NCBI GenBank assembly: GCA_026419785.1 | Contig: JAODTK010003488.1 | Span: 1 to 64,000 of the forward strand | Source of the DNA: Sclerodactyla briareus | Taxonomy: Eukaryota > Echinodermata > Holothuroidea > Dendrochirotida > Sclerodactylidae | Length of the DNA stretch: 64,000 nucleotides | Direction: 5' to 3' | Part shown: piece by piece, positions 12,341-24,109 of the stretch | Position numbering within the stretch: the first letter of the stretch is position 1 | Layout: the number at the start of each line of letters is the position of its first letter | Made by a program: the position numbers and the translations under genes | The notes under the pieces: model-generated | What the model saw: the letters and a program-made list of their open reading frames with translations, nothing else | What the model was told of the DNA's origin: nothing | The model's database searches: none

Positions 12341-13470
12341 GTACATGGTGATGATCATAGTTAATAATGTTGATGATGTTAGAGGTCTAATTTTCGGATT
12401 CCCTTTTCATGTAGTCATCCTCCTTCTTGCAGTCCATGGTGGTCTCGTCACGAAAACGGGAAACGCAATAAAACAAATAATCTTTAGCTCTGTCCAAAAA
12501 GTTGGCAAAAAAACAATTTCTATGATTTGCTGGTACTTTCCTTTTTCCTGATTACATAGTTTTCCCTCGGACATGCCTATCCCTCCCTGTTTACAAATAA
12601 AAAATCTGTCGAACCCTCTCATACATCTCATAATGCACCAGAATATTTTGATGATCACAGGAAAAGAGTTGAACCGTGGGCAGGTGTGTATAAGCATGTC
12701 AGTGGAGAGGGAGACTACTCAGTCGCGAGGCAAGATATTTCTACTCATGGCTTATATTCACTTGAAATTGAAATACAACGACAGACCATGATTTTGAACA
12801 GTTCTAGAGCGGGAGGGGGGGGTGGGGGTGAGGGAAGCTTAGCAGAAATACCCCTGCACACTCCTCCATAATTTGACCTTGTCAATATTGTACAGTTACA
12901 CATGATTGTTCAATGGGTGCTATAAGACATTAATCATATCCCACTTTGTAATTAACTAAGCTACCAACACTCAGATGTTCTCTGATGAAGAGTATGTTCC
13001 TCATTTTTTTTAAAAAACTAGTAAATTTCTACATTCAGAATGCCGCAGTATGTGAAAGATTGAAAATTAAAAATGATGTCGTCCATCAACTTACAAAGAG
13101 ATGTCAAGAAAAAACTGTGGCTCTTCCACAACATTTTTGGTGGCATAAAAAGGGGGTCCATGTTACCATGTTACTGAGATAGGCAACTTATATGGGAAGG
13201 AAGACATTAGGAGGATGGAGAGCGAGAGAAATAAACATGCCATGCCAAGTTGTCCGGGGCCTGCAACCAGATTCTTGACAGCATGTTATGAAGAAGTGAA
13301 TATCCCAGCTTGGAATCTAAGAATTTAATGTAACTGGTGTGGGCATGTTCGTAGTGAGTTGAGGCCTGGGAGGGGGCCCTTGGATCAGGTTGTGGACTTA
13401 CTGCATGAAGAATTGTTGAAACAGCAACCCCAAGTAGACCAAAAAAGTTCTGATGTGGAGTAACTATATC
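12341..13470. other. anonymous sequence, no gene seen
   Basis: No supportable gene. A short G-rich stretch lies at 12,811-12,828. Open frames of 60-96 codons look random. Confidence 0.4.
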
Positions 13471-13473
13471 ACC

Positions 13474-14010
13474 GCCCAACCGGGGATATTATGGTATGGG
13501 TGTGTATGCCGCCGCCCACCGCCGACGGCCTTCCCGGGGCCCAGAGTTACCCCCCCCAGCCAGAAACTTCAGGCTTTAGCGCAATAACTTTTCCAATTGC
13601 TTTGTCTGTGGATTGGACTTCAAACTTGGTACACCTGTCCGCCCTTATGAAATCTTGGGTGGTGGTTCGAAATCGGGTATCCACTGCAATACTGGGGGCC
13701 ACTATTTGCCTAATTACGTGAATTCTTCATGCTAGTCGAATCTGAATGAAAACTTGGTGACGTAGGGACTATAGTTGATTCGAAAAAGGGGGGGAGGACA
13801 TTTCAAGGTCATTGGAGGTCAAATTTGCATCATTTATATGATTTTTCAAACCTTGTCAGATTGAACGGAATGAGAAGGATGGTGGCTACATTTGTTGGTG
13901 ACAAGGTTAAAGGTTGAAAGTTAAGTTTATGGGGTGTTAGATAATTTTTCCCAATAATTGCTCAAAGTTGGGATATAGAACGTGCGGCAGTTAACCCGCA
14001 CACCGTCAGT
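13474..14010 (+). repeat. repeat A, copy 1 of 3
   Basis: It begins with GGGGATATTATGG, has a GCCGCCG-rich segment, then TTAGCGCAATAAC, CTTGGTACAC, GGTGACGTAGGGACTATAG and an AAGGTCATTGGAGGTCA block, and ends with GCAGTTAACCCGCACACCG. Copies 2 and 3 (36,762-37,497 and 52,461-53,311) carry the same landmarks in the same order and strand. This is the shortest copy. No open frame is shared, and no terminal inverted repeats or target duplication were seen, so the class of the repeat is unknown. Confidence 0.65.
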
Positions 14011-14379
14011 TCAGACATGAAAACAGGAAGATGTTGAGTCGCAATCTATGCTGGCAACCGACCTCACTCAATAGGGAGCTTTAGATGGTGCTTGTTTTTT
14101 TGGCATTGTTGCAAACTTTGCTAACACTGAATTGTATTGAATTGCATGCAAACATATTGTTTATGTCACATATTTTTGAAAACAGGAATGCAGCAGTGTA
14201 TTTCAACCCAATGATGACATCATACACCATTAGTAAGCTGTCCATGATCATTAATGTTCACTGCGTAGCAGTTAGTTGGTTTCTATTGTTCAATTGACAT
14301 GTTGCGTCTCAGGCTTGGGCAAGGACGAGAATATTTATATAGAGGCATTGTCACAACAGAGTCAGGTCAATTCTCAAGA

Positions 14380-14785
14380 CATAGGATTGTGCCCCAACTG
14401 AAGATTAATCGATTATCAGTTGCACCAAATGATTAATCGAGTAGATAGTATCAAGTTCCGAGTAATCGGGGGGAGCTATAACATAAGCAAATGTTTTCGT
14501 GTTTTTTTACCCTGTCTAACCAGTGTTTAGAATCTAGGACTACGCACTTAATAATGGGTAAAGGAGAAAGCTTAGCCAGTCAGCCTTGTTCATGTAATTG
14601 ATACATGTATCTAGATGTATGTAATGTGCAGGGAGAATCTCTGATTTCAGGCCCTCCCTGTTAATACAACACAACACCGCCCAGAACAAATACACCAAGG
14701 GGGGGTGGGGGGGGGGGGGAATGTGATATCGTTAATTTATGTTTTGAAATTGATTAATTGATAAATCAAAGAGGCACAAGCGCAT
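14380..14785. mobile_element. possible short inverted-repeat element
   Basis: The left side TTGTGCCCCAACTGAAG then ATTAATCGATTATC faces the right side which, read in reverse, gives TTGTGCCTCTTTGATT then TATCAATTAATC. The ends therefore look like worn terminal inverted repeats about 400 bp apart. A G-run (14,699-14,719, one T inside) lies between them. No target duplication was recognised. Confidence 0.25.
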
Positions 14786-14789
14786 ACTA

Positions 14790-15480
14790 AAAACGATATT
14801 TATTTGTAGAAGTGGGAAATCGAGATGGGGTGAAGTTTTTATATATTCAACAGATCCTGATGTCAAGAGTTCTAGCTAAAGTTATAGGCATGAATTCTGA
14901 ACATTGCAATGTTAGCCTGTAAGTGATGTCACATTACTCTGTAAACAGCAAAGTCTATCATGTTTGGATCAAATGAAAGTTGATAGTATTGGCTATCGGA
15001 AAACCAACCATATTTTCGACATGGTTTCATTTCTGATGCAGATCAGCTCAATAAATTTTGCACATTTAAAAAAAATGTGGTAGGCTGTGTAGGGGAATGA
15101 CATTATAACTGCCAAATGTCATATTCCCATTAAAAGTAATTATCCTGAAACAAAAACAAAGGATTGAAATTAGTTACTTCCATGTAGCATTTTCATCCGT
15201 ACACCCATACAAGAAGTAAAATATATGAAGGCTAATTATGCCTGATTCTAGGGCAGTAGCCCATGCGCCGATTTGAGAGCCAAAAAACGCACTGCAATTG
15301 TACAAAAAATGGGAGAAGTGCTAGCACTTTTAATTTGAAAAAAAAACACCGGATATAATTGCAATTGAATGACCCATATGTTTAGTAGTAGTATAGGTGA
15401 AAACAAGAACCCTGTAAAAATCGATGGGACAGTCATTTTCGACATCGGCGGATACAACTTTTCAGAGAGGTTCCAGTATC
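14790..15480. other. anonymous sequence, no gene seen
   Basis: AT-rich sequence with nothing recognisable. Confidence 0.4.
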
Positions 15481-15484
15481 ATTT

Positions 15485-15640
15485 CTTTCCAGTTGGCACA
15501 GAGAGTAAAAAAATTTCATCAATTTTTTTATTTTTTTTATTTTTTTTATTTTTTTTATTTTTTTTAAAAAAATTGGGAGTAATTCAACTTCAAGAGCTTA
15601 GGATGAGCCCTTCAGTGTTGTACCGGATAACATAAGCCAC
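15485..15640 (+). repeat. dispersed repeat, partner at 58,520-58,690
   Basis: The words CTTAGGATGAGCCCTTCAG and TAATTCAACTTCAAGAG occur here, and near-identical ones occur at about 58,598-58,640, with weaker similarity upstream (AGTTGGCACAGAGAGT against AGTTTGCCCAAGAAGT). This copy is split by a five-fold T8A microsatellite at about 15,525-15,568. Confidence 0.45.
15525..15568. repeat. (T8A)n microsatellite
   Basis: About five units of eight T plus one A, followed by an A-run. Confidence 0.9.
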
Positions 15641-15919
15641 TGTGTGTGGGTATACATGCACTGAGTGACAGCGAATCCATGAAGTCACCCTCTTGCCTTC
15701 AAAACCTGCACTTTACCTCTATTACGAGTTGTACTAGACCAGAACTTGAAATTCCAAGTATTGCATGCCCACTGGTTCTTCAAGAGGCTGGTATTTATGC
15801 ATGTTTAGACAGTCTCCATGCATGGCATGATTGCATTAAGTATACCCATGTGCCATGGGGGGTATGCGTTAGAGGGATTTTAGTTGTGGGTACGGTGGAG
15901 TTAAGAGTTACTGTACATG

Positions 15920-16225
15920 TAATCAGGGGCAGCGCCCACAGGGGGCGGGAGGGCGGCGTCTGCCCCCCACTTTGGGTTGGGGCAGAAAAAAAAAAAATCG
16001 ACAGAAGGATGTTTTAATTCACACGTTTTCGAGGGAGTGGGTAAAAGTTCAAAATACGGCGTTATTCCAACTTATTTTCTATTCGGTCTCATCGAGACTC
16101 AATCGAGACTCAAACTGTTGCTGTCTATAGTGTTCGAAATGTAGCCATGGTAGAGTATGTTTACAGGGCCCGTAGCGGGGGTGGGGGGAGGGGTGGGGGT
16201 GTCACCCCCTCCCAATAATAATCTC
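15920..16225. repeat. two G-run/C-run modules
   Basis: The first (15,928-15,985) reads GGGGCAGCGCCCACAGGGGG and then CTGCCCCCCAC. The second (16,168-16,215) reads GGGGGTGTCACCCCCTCCC. Both are self-complementary and resemble the modules near 2.4, 22.55, 28.95, 38.6 and 43.15 kb. The second is followed by a GTCGGCAAA-type word pair at about 16,231-16,260. Confidence 0.4.
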
Positions 16226-16253
16226 ATGCCGTCGGCAAATTTTCAGTATGTCG

Positions 16254-16435
16254 GCAAAAAGGAAGAAAGCGGAAGCAGAAAAGGAGAGGAGAAAAGGAGA
16301 GGAGGAGCGAGGAGGAGAGAGGAGGAAGCGAAGAGGAAAGAAAGAGGAAAGGAAAAGAGGAAGTAAGGGAGGGAAGGGGGAGAAGGGGGGGAAAGGGGTT
16401 TTTTCTTTTTATGAAAAGAAAAACAACGGAAGCCA
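16254..16435 (+). repeat. polypurine tract
   Basis: About 140 of these bases (16,256-16,395) are almost pure purine (GGAGAGGAGAAAAGG-type words), after which a short T-run is followed by more purine. The tract reads as Lys/Glu/Arg repeats only because of its composition. Mirror-symmetric parts could form triplex DNA. Confidence 0.8.
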
Positions 16436-16649
16436 GGACTTTATATCAGATATTTCGACTTTGGCTCTTCTTTTAATTGACCCATGCAGCGTCGCAAACA
16501 AGAGAATGGCCACGGTCGGCCACAAAAACCCCAAAAAATAGATAATTTGTGACGGGCCCATCGCGTCGGTGTTATTGGACGAGGATGAGTCTGTCAGCAT
16601 TTCGGCAAAGGAGGAAATGAAGGCGTCCGTTAGCGTTCGATTTCTATTT
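16436..16649. other. spacer before DIRS element
   Basis: Nothing recognisable beyond small random frames. Confidence 0.35.
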
Positions 16650-16655
16650 TCCATG

Positions 16656-16966
16656 AGTTTCATAAAACTCCCTGGTTTGTGAAATCTGTGAGCTACGAAT
16701 ACGTACCCCAATTATGCACTTTGGCACCAACCCGTGCCATTGAAACATCCGGCAATCTTTACCGAAGTCAGGCGGAACCCCATCGTCCTTCTTATTTTCC
16801 AGGCCGAGGAGGCGTCCCAAGGAAAATGAGGGGCGAAGAAGGCCCATGGTTCAACGCAGGAGGACGCCCCGCGATGGCCTCGGAAGTGGGGACGGTTGGG
16901 CGGGAACGTCCAATATGGGGTAAAGTATTTGAGATACAGATTCACAAACCAGGGAGTTTTGTGAAA
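16656..16966. repeat. DIRS terminal/internal complementary hairpin
   Basis: The arm at 16,656-16,690 (core AACTCCCTGGTTTGTGAA) is repeated inverted at 16,936-16,966 (core TTCACAAACCAGGGAGTT). Between the arms lies the terminal repeat itself. A direct echo of the terminal word GCACTTTGGCACC (about 16,716) recurs as GCACTTTGCACC near 17,000. This is the layout expected for a DIRS terminal repeat next to its internal complementary region. Confidence 0.7.
16708..16806. repeat. DIRS inverted terminal repeat, low-coordinate end
   Basis: Words such as GCCATTGAAACATCCGGC, AATCTTTACCGAAGTC and TCGTCCTTCTTATTTTCC are found, inverted and slightly diverged, at the other end of the element (21,968-22,084). 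Confidence 0.8.
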
Positions 16967-19900
16967 TCTTATGTTCACTTACTCAATTTCCCCCATATTG
17001 CACTTTGCACCAGACTAGCCAAGTGACACCGGAGGTGGGGACCGTGCCGTTCACGATGGTGTTGATAGGCGTAGGACAAAGCGGTTGTAACACAGCCCTG
17101 GCGAAGGAAACTACGGCCGAGACTGTATTGGTGAGGAAGCGGGAGACGAACGTCGTGGGAGTCTTCCACGCTTGCCGCCCGCTGATGTCTCTAACGGGAC
17201 CAGTGATGAACCATGCTCGCGAAGAGAGTAGCAAGACTGCGCATCATGAGCCCGAGCAAACTCCTGCTCGGAGATATGCGGCCTTATGAGGTCCCTGATC
17301 CAGCGTATAAGGTGTCCTTCGAGCTGGCATGAAAGGTGGTTGTGGTAGAAGAAGAGTTATCCATGTTGTCGAATACGCTTGGTCTTTTCCAAGTTCCATC
17401 GCAGGGCCCGAACAGGGCACCAGCGTTTGGTATTCTCCACTGTGGCACGTCCCTTGGTAGTAGGCAGGTAGAGTTCCTGGGGCCGTGAACGAAATGGTCG
17501 TCTTCGCCAGGAAGGAAAGGTCTGGAAGCAAACGGATTCCGTCCGGTCGTGGGGAGGCAACCTTGTTTCGGAGTTAAAGCAAGGAAGGCAGATTCTCGGC
17601 GTGCCCGAGGCCCTGCCGCGACGAGAAATACTGGTCTGGAGGAAACAGTGGACGAGAGTGGTTGATGCATGGGCTAATAAGTCGGCTCTGCTAGGAACCG
17701 GAGAAAACGTCCGTGAGGGACCACGAAGGTGGAGACGTTTCGACGGAGGTTTCGTGTGAAACAATACCCCCGCAGGAGGTTGGGAATAGTGAGTGTGTTG
17801 AGCACGACTGAGGAGGCCATTGGCGAAACTGATATGGACGGCCGGGCAATGGCGGATCTATAAATACGAATGGTACCTGTTTGCCTTCGTTTGAAGGAGC
17901 TCCAACAGAAAAGGACGGAAACAATTACTCACTGATGCTTCCAGGGGATCAATGTCTTGGAGTCTGTGGCCCAGGTCCTGTACCTGGCAAGGAAGGCGTC
18001 GTAAGTGATGTATGTAGACTTCCTGCGTGCTGGTGTTGCAACTTGTTGCAAAGCGGTTGTGAAACGCCGTCCTCCTTGAAGAGTTTCTTGACAGTTTCCA
18101 CACAGAAAGAGGGAGGTTCTCGCCGTGGTTATGAATCTGACCAGCTTTCTGCGAAATGGGACTGGTTGAGATCTGGGAGGCGCCGCAGGGGGAGATCGAC
18201 GAGTAGACGAAGAAGGAGCGCGAAACCATGGTTGAAGTGCCAGCACGGGGGCCACAGGAGAATTGTAGCGTCGGAGCTGTCGACCATAGGGAGCACCTTG
18301 CTGACTGGGCTGAACGAAGGGAAGGCGTAGATGCATAAAGGCGGTCCCATGGGAAGGAGAAAAGCAACTGTTCTCCACGCCGCTGGGGAAACATGCAACT
18401 TGCAGAAAGTTGGTAGTTTGTTGTGGAGGCAGTCAGCGAGGGATGGCGAAAGTGTGGGCGGTCGTACAGGTTGATGAAACAGGTGGTTTGCCCACCTCTG
18501 GGAGAGATTCCACTCGTTGTGGTCGATCGAGACAACGCGATTGCCCCGTTACGTTGAGTTTCCCCGCTGGGTGCGTTGCCCTCAGCTTGAGGTTGAGCTG
18601 ATCGCACTGGAGGAGAAGCGTCCAGAGATCTTGTTGAGAAGGGCCGAGGTAAGTGATCGACTGCGACGGTAAGAGGGACGACTTCTCCTCGTGATATAAG
18701 CCCACCCGCCAGACGGTAGGAGGTCGATAACCTCTGCTGTGTCGGTTGCCGCCTGCTGTTGCGTCTATTGCTACGATCAGCCAGTGGTCTATGTAGCAGG
18801 ACACTGAGATGCCCGAAGACGTAGTGGGCCAGGATGGGCCTCGGTGATCCTGCGTGAAAACCCGAGGCGCCGTGGAAAGCTAAGTGAGGGCAGCGAAAAG
18901 ATAGTCTCTTAGTGGGTGGAGCGGAAAGCTAGAAAGCGGCGGTCTTCTGGGATGAATACCCAGATGCAAATAAGCATCTGAGCTACGGAGGCCACCCAAC
19001 CACCCTGCGGTAGGACGGGCAAATCTGGGTTGGTAGGGTCTCCATTGGAGTGTTGGGCCGGAGGATTGAAGCGCGTGTTCAGGGGCGTAGGGTTAGAATC
19101 GGGCGCGACTGGTTTTCCGGCTTTGGATGCCAGGAAGAAACTGACCTGAATAGCGGGGCCACGGTCGGTCCTGTGCAGAGGGCTCCACAGCCCGCTTCGC
19201 TAAGAGGGCATCCAGCTCGTCCACCAGAACTGCCACTTGTCTGGAAGGAGGGGCGCACTGGTGTCTACTTGAGAGGGTTCCGACCGCGGCGGAGGTGAGG
19301 TGAACTCCACTCGTTAGCACCTCCGCTACGGAAGTCCAGACCCACTGACCCAGCTGGATCGTCCCCCACTCGGTTGCGTACATGAGTAAATCTCCCCCCC
19401 CACCGGCGGGAAAAACTGCTGGTGGGTGGGCACCCCTATGGGTTTACCTCTGCCCTGTAGGGGCGACGTCCCTATTAGGACGACGTGAGGAATTCCCCTC
19501 GCTGACTCGGACAGTTCCCCTGTCTTGAAGTAGAAGCTCTCACTGTGAGATCTTGGGCTTGGAAGGCATCGGAAACGCTGTATCAGCCGGCTTCCTTCAA
19601 GGATTTCAACTTAGCCGCCTCCGCTTGCAGTTTTGTCGAATTTCCCTGCAAAGAGTCCACGACTAGGAGAGGAAACTTACTTAAGCCTCCTTCATAGATG
19701 TGGCTGGCCACTTGGCTGCGTCAAGAAAACAATTTTTTAGTCCTACGCACTCGAGTGGGCCCGCACTGGAAAAGCCCTAACGAATTGGTCGAATGTGAGG
19801 AGGGCGATAGGACCAGCGATGGCAATTACATTCCCGGTATCCTGTCGACGAGACTCCGAAAGACCGCACGCTTCTCTGAAGGCTTGACTAGCTCTATGCA

Positions 19901-21967
19901 ATCAGAAGCGACGACGACGCGTAGCGAAAAAGTCCATTACGGAGTGATGTGAAGCGTCGAGTCGAAAGACACTAACAAGTTTTGCTTGCGCGGGGTCCTT
20001 AAAGATGCCTTGCTGATTGAAGCGCTTCCATCGGCAATCAGTCTTGCCAAAGCTGATCGGGGATGGGGGGGGGGGAGGAAACCGAGAAGGACAGGAAAAA
20101 CTCTGCCACTCTGAATATTCAACTCTGACGAAGTCCATAGCATGATCGCCTTCGGGTGTTCCCTTCTTCCTCTTATCCTTCGCCTTAAGCGCGGACCACT
20201 TAATTTGGCGACTTGCTCGTAACGGGTTAACGCCTCGCGGTCCACTGGCATCGTACAGGGTCGCTCCGCTTGGACCGCGCGTTCAGTGATAGTCGAGATT
20301 CCTTCTGCTGCCGAGGCTCTTCATGGCGTCGGCGGTGGCTCCTCGCACAAGCCCAATGAACCCTGCGGATAGTGGCAGCACTGCTCTTTCAAACGCCTCC
20401 GGGGTGATCTCTGTGCCAAGCAGCGCCTCCGCATTTCCGCCTCGTCGCAATCTCCAGAACCCGATGGCCGGGCCAGAGGCCAGGCCGAGCTGTACGGCCC
20501 GCCGCGGCCCCGTCCGCACCGGACGCGGGTGGGGGCCCTGGGCCAGGCCAAGACGAGCCACTTCGGGCCCGCCCGCCTGGGTCTGGTCCCGACCTCACCG
20601 TCGGGACCTCCGGACCCGTCCCTGAGGTTAATGACCACTCGTTCGGGTCCGGCGCCGAAGGGAGGACAGCAGGGGCGGGCCCCCCTCAGCGTTTTGCGAG
20701 GACAAAACCGGGACGGCTCTGCCTCACGCTCGGCTTTGGGGGCGTCATGCCCAGCTCTACAGAGCGGGAAGACCCAGAGCTTAGTGCCTGTGGGTTAGCG
20801 GAGCTAACCGAGAGCTCACACCCCATCGGCCCGGACGGAGCCAAGCTCACGCCTGTCTTCCCTCAGGCGTCCTATTCTTCGGGCCCCTTCCCACTAGAAG
20901 GCGTCTCGTCGAGGCGGCACGAGACGGAAGACCCCCTTTGGAGCGCCGTTCCCCTGCTGTTGGGGACTCCCAAAACCCGCGCGATCTCCAGGAATCGATA
21001 CTCGGGCGCCATGGTTGCGCAAACATAAAACCGCTACTCTGCCAGCATGGTCTGCAGTGGTGGCACGTGAGTGGAGATGTCTGTCCCACTTTGAACACGG
21101 TGGAAGATTCGCAGCTGGCACACCTTTCCATATTTGAAGGAAAAGGGCCGCTAAGGACTCTTCTTCTGGAGCAACCATTTGCCCAGGACAATATACATGT
21201 ATGTGTATAATAATACAACAATATCACATTTTTCTTGGAGACAGGACTCAACAAAATGCATACGAAAATAAAGTGAGTGACACTGCGAATACATTATGCA
21301 TCGAGGAAAACTACAACACAAACAACATATGGTGAGAATTCGAAAAGCCACATACGGGCTACGTCTGATAAACAGGACAAAATGGTAATGATTATTGTAT
21401 AACGATGACATAATATACATCAAAAGACGTTCGACAATATCACGACAGGAAGCTAACATAAACCCATGTTAGGTTTAACAAACCCAAAACCCCCGTTATC
21501 CCGATCTCACCCGCATTTTGCGTAACAATCCCTAGCGCCGCGCGCTGGGGAGCCAACACCCGGGAAGGAAGGGAGGGGAGGGAGGGAAAGGGGAACCAAG
21601 GGGAAGGACAGAAGGGAGGGTAGGAGGCTAGGCTAGGTAAAGCACCCGGACGACCAGTCCAGCCTGACCAAACCTAACACAATAGGAGACCACACACTGC
21701 GTTTTTAGGCTACGGGGGAACACACACCTCTACTGGGTAGGAACAGCGTGGCTAAAACGGACTATCGCAAAACGGGGATCCAGCGAGAGGAATTCCACAC
21801 CTCCAAAAATCACGCAAAACCGCTAAGGATAACTTCTCTTCAAACGAACGGATAGTGAGAAAAACGTTCTCGCGGATTTCTGACGAAGTTGACACATAGA
21901 ATAGCGATTTCAGCGATGAAAAAAATGTGAAATATTAAGAGCCCAAGATGCTCACAAACTTTTCAGG

Positions 21968-22084
21968 TTCGGATGGCAAAATAGAAGGACGAGGGGTTGC
22001 CCAGCCCGGACTTCCGTAAAGATTGCCAGAGTTCAATGGCGCGGGGTGGGGTGCAAAAGTTGGTCTGTTGCAATATTGGGGGGG
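21968..22084. repeat. DIRS inverted terminal repeat, high-coordinate end
   Basis: Its reverse complement gives GCGCCATTGAACTCTGGC, AATCTTTACGGAAGTCC and TCGTCCTTCTATTTTGCC, matching the repeat at 16,708-16,806. The outermost word CCCCAATATTGCA matches CCCCAATTATGCA at the opposite end, which fixes the element's length at about 5.4 kb. Confidence 0.8.
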
Positions 22085-22089
22085 TTGAA

Positions 22090-23400
22090 GTTGGATGTAA
22101 AGGAATGATTGTCATTTATTTGACGTTTTGTTCCCTATTGGGTCCTATATTCAGAGATAAATGATATGAGAGCCTTTGCTGAAAACATCAGAAAGAATTT
22201 CACAGACACTAACAATGAAACAGTCGGGCTTAGGCGGGAAATCATGCGAATGGAAAGATTGTCTGAAAATTTGTACTAAATGGCTGAAAATTTGATCAAT
22301 TGCCATAGGAGTGTCAAATTTTTGCGCGATCCGTCAGTGTGTAACGATGGTTATGCTTCAAACCCCACGGAGCTGCAATAAAAATGGGCATCGTTGAAGT
22401 TCGGGCAGACATTTTCTGCGTTCCAAATTGGAACGGGTCCGCATACGTGATGAGCGGGGTGAGTCATACTGAACGCCCAATTTCACCAAAATATTGCAAC
22501 CAGATTGCATCTGAGGTCGTTCAATACATTCAAAATTTTCCAAAGGGAAGGGGGACACCCCCTCCCCAGACCCCCTCTCCCACATCAGTCACCAAGGACG
22601 GTTCCGTCGGCGAAAATCATCTCTACACCCCCCCCATGATAACCCTTCGCTACGCCATGATGGTTTATGTCCTGAGAACACTGTGGGCATTATGAAGCCA
22701 CCGTTTGTTAATATTAGGTGGCAAAGGACTCATAAGTAAATTGCAAATTCGCAGCGCGCCTTCCGGCCTTATTGTGTGACCAGTGGCATGCGTACACTCC
22801 GACCACTGCCGTTTTACGCCATTAGATAGGCTTTCGAATTTGCATTAGTAACAAAAGTTTTTGCAGAGCACAGCCTTGCCCTACCGTACAGAACGTCTAG
22901 GTACAGTTTCATATGGTTCACAGTCCTTTGTCAGGTGTATCGAATGAAATATGACCTGTCTGGAAAAATTGTCATGCATTTTAATTTTTCCAGAAATGAT
23001 GGATTTTGTCAACAAACGTGCGTAGGATACACTCACAAAGTTACAAAGAGGGTACCATTTGCATTAATGGCAGTATAGACTCCAAAAAAAAAATTGCAAG
23101 GGAGGGGGACATCCGCTACCCTAGGACACCTACCCCATGTCAGACATCCATGCCAAATCTGCCCCCCCCTACCGTAATAAAATCCCTGCACCGCCCTGCA
23201 TTTACTGATTGTAGGCTAGGTTAGGGTTGGTGGACAAAAGATTTGGGATTCGGCCCCATCTGTAAAAGTATTGCAATAGGCTAAGCAGGTTACACATGGG
23301 ATAGATTTCTGCATCACGCCGAAGTCACATTTAACTGGAACAAGTGATGCGATGCACTTGTTGATAGAGGTGCCCAATGTCACCCCTTACGACTGTAAAG
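22090..23400. other. anonymous sequence with one G/C module
   Basis: There is no gene. At 22,545-22,590 a module GGGGGACACCCCCTCCCC followed by GACCCCCTCTCCC resembles other G-run/C-run modules in the window. A motif GTCGGCGAAAATC shortly after it is like the GTCGGCAAATTTTC near 16,231, so both may be ends of one non-autonomous family. Confidence 0.35.
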
Positions 23401-23429
23401 TTAAGGAAGCAGTTTCAGTCACCTCGACA

Positions 23430-24083
23430 TCACCAGACATATCTCGAAAAAAGAACAAAGATCTGTCTACATTTATAAAAGAGGCGGAACATGCCAGCGT
23501 TATGTGATGCATGACTGTCGTCAAGGATGTTTCTCCATCCCAAACCATGAGAGAGGTCAGTTCAGTCAATTGGGACATTTCAAGAAGTGATCCCTTGTTT
23601 ATTGTTCCTGGCAAGAACCTATCATCATAAGCATGATGCCATGGATGGACAAAGTTACTAAGAGGTCAAGGAAGCAAAAAAGAGCATGGAAAAAAAGCAA
23701 AGCAGTGCATGCTGAGGAGGACTGGAATAATTTTAGAGGTATCCGGAAAGCTGACAAACAGAAAAGCCAGAAAGCCTATGATTGATTATCTTATGGACAT
23801 ATTTTTACAACAGTAAATTAGATCGCAGAAGAAGTTTGGAGGTTCATAACAGTCAGAAGAAAGAAAATGTGGGAGTTCCACCTTTAATAACTGGTGATGT
23901 GTTGGCAGCTTCTCACACTAATGCTAATAGTAGAGGCTATGAACAAGGCAGTTCCTAAAAAGGGTCCAATTAATGACATGGCATTTTTGGCTGACATAAA
24001 AGAATCTGGCTTCAAGGTGCCAAATTATTCATTTTCTCCAATTCCCATTAAGTTACCAAAATGGTCTTACAATGTGTGTCAGG
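23430..24083 (+). mobile_element. LINE fragment (endonuclease-RT linker region)
   Basis: A broken piece of a non-LTR retrotransposon ORF2. The first readable section (about 23,630-23,790) gives PWMDKVTKRSRKQKRAWKKS followed by a charged stretch with DWNNFRGIRKADK and KSQKAYD. This is the arginine/lysine-rich linker typical of CR1/Jockey-like LINEs (the PWM..K..R..RK type). A second section in another frame (about 23,833-23,950) gives NSQKKENVGVPPL and GDVLAAS, the usual start of the reverse-transcriptase region. At least one frameshift, near the YD codons at about 23,782, and several stops separate them. A weaker match upstream (23,460-23,620) fits the end of the endonuclease domain. The piece stops at a 23-base C-run, so the reverse transcriptase proper is absent. 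Confidence 0.6.
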
Positions 24084-24106
24084 CCCCCCCCCCCCCCCCC
24101 CCCCCC
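24084..24106. repeat. poly(C) run, 23 bases
   Basis: Twenty-three consecutive C directly at the point where the LINE fragment stops. Confidence 0.9.
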
Positions 24107-24109
24107 ACT

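Larger units (their letters stand above)
16650..22085 (-). mobile_element. fossil DIRS-like tyrosine-recombinase retrotransposon
   Basis: This is a minus-strand element of about 5.4 kb. Family knowledge: DIRS elements carry a gag-like gene, a reverse transcriptase with RNase H and a tyrosine recombinase, and have inverted ends plus an internal complementary region rather than LTRs. Seen here, in element order: a leader from about 22,085, a gag-like GC-rich section at roughly 20,900-19,700, reverse transcriptase at about 19,390-18,650 (fingers and palm motifs, with the catalytic box region near 18,760-18,800), RNase H and the following linker at about 18,650-17,850, and a tyrosine recombinase at about 17,750-17,000. 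The inverted ends at 21,968-22,084 and 16,708-16,806 match well. The element is clearly broken, with many interruptions (at least six), so it is an old fossil. It is more GC-rich than its surroundings. Confidence 0.85.

Noticed and set aside
16248-16541. Lys/Glu/Arg-rich open frame
   Set aside because: By-product of the polypurine tract.
18945-19010. tRNA-like stretch on the minus strand (AGCTCAGAT..., CTGGG/CCCAG arm)
   Set aside because: It lies inside the reverse-transcriptase region of the DIRS fossil and is explained by that protein similarity; the anticodon and acceptor parts do not fold as a tRNA.
22090-23400. Continuation of the DIRS element past 22,085
   Set aside because: The inverted terminal repeat ends near 22,084 and no further similarity to the other end is seen.
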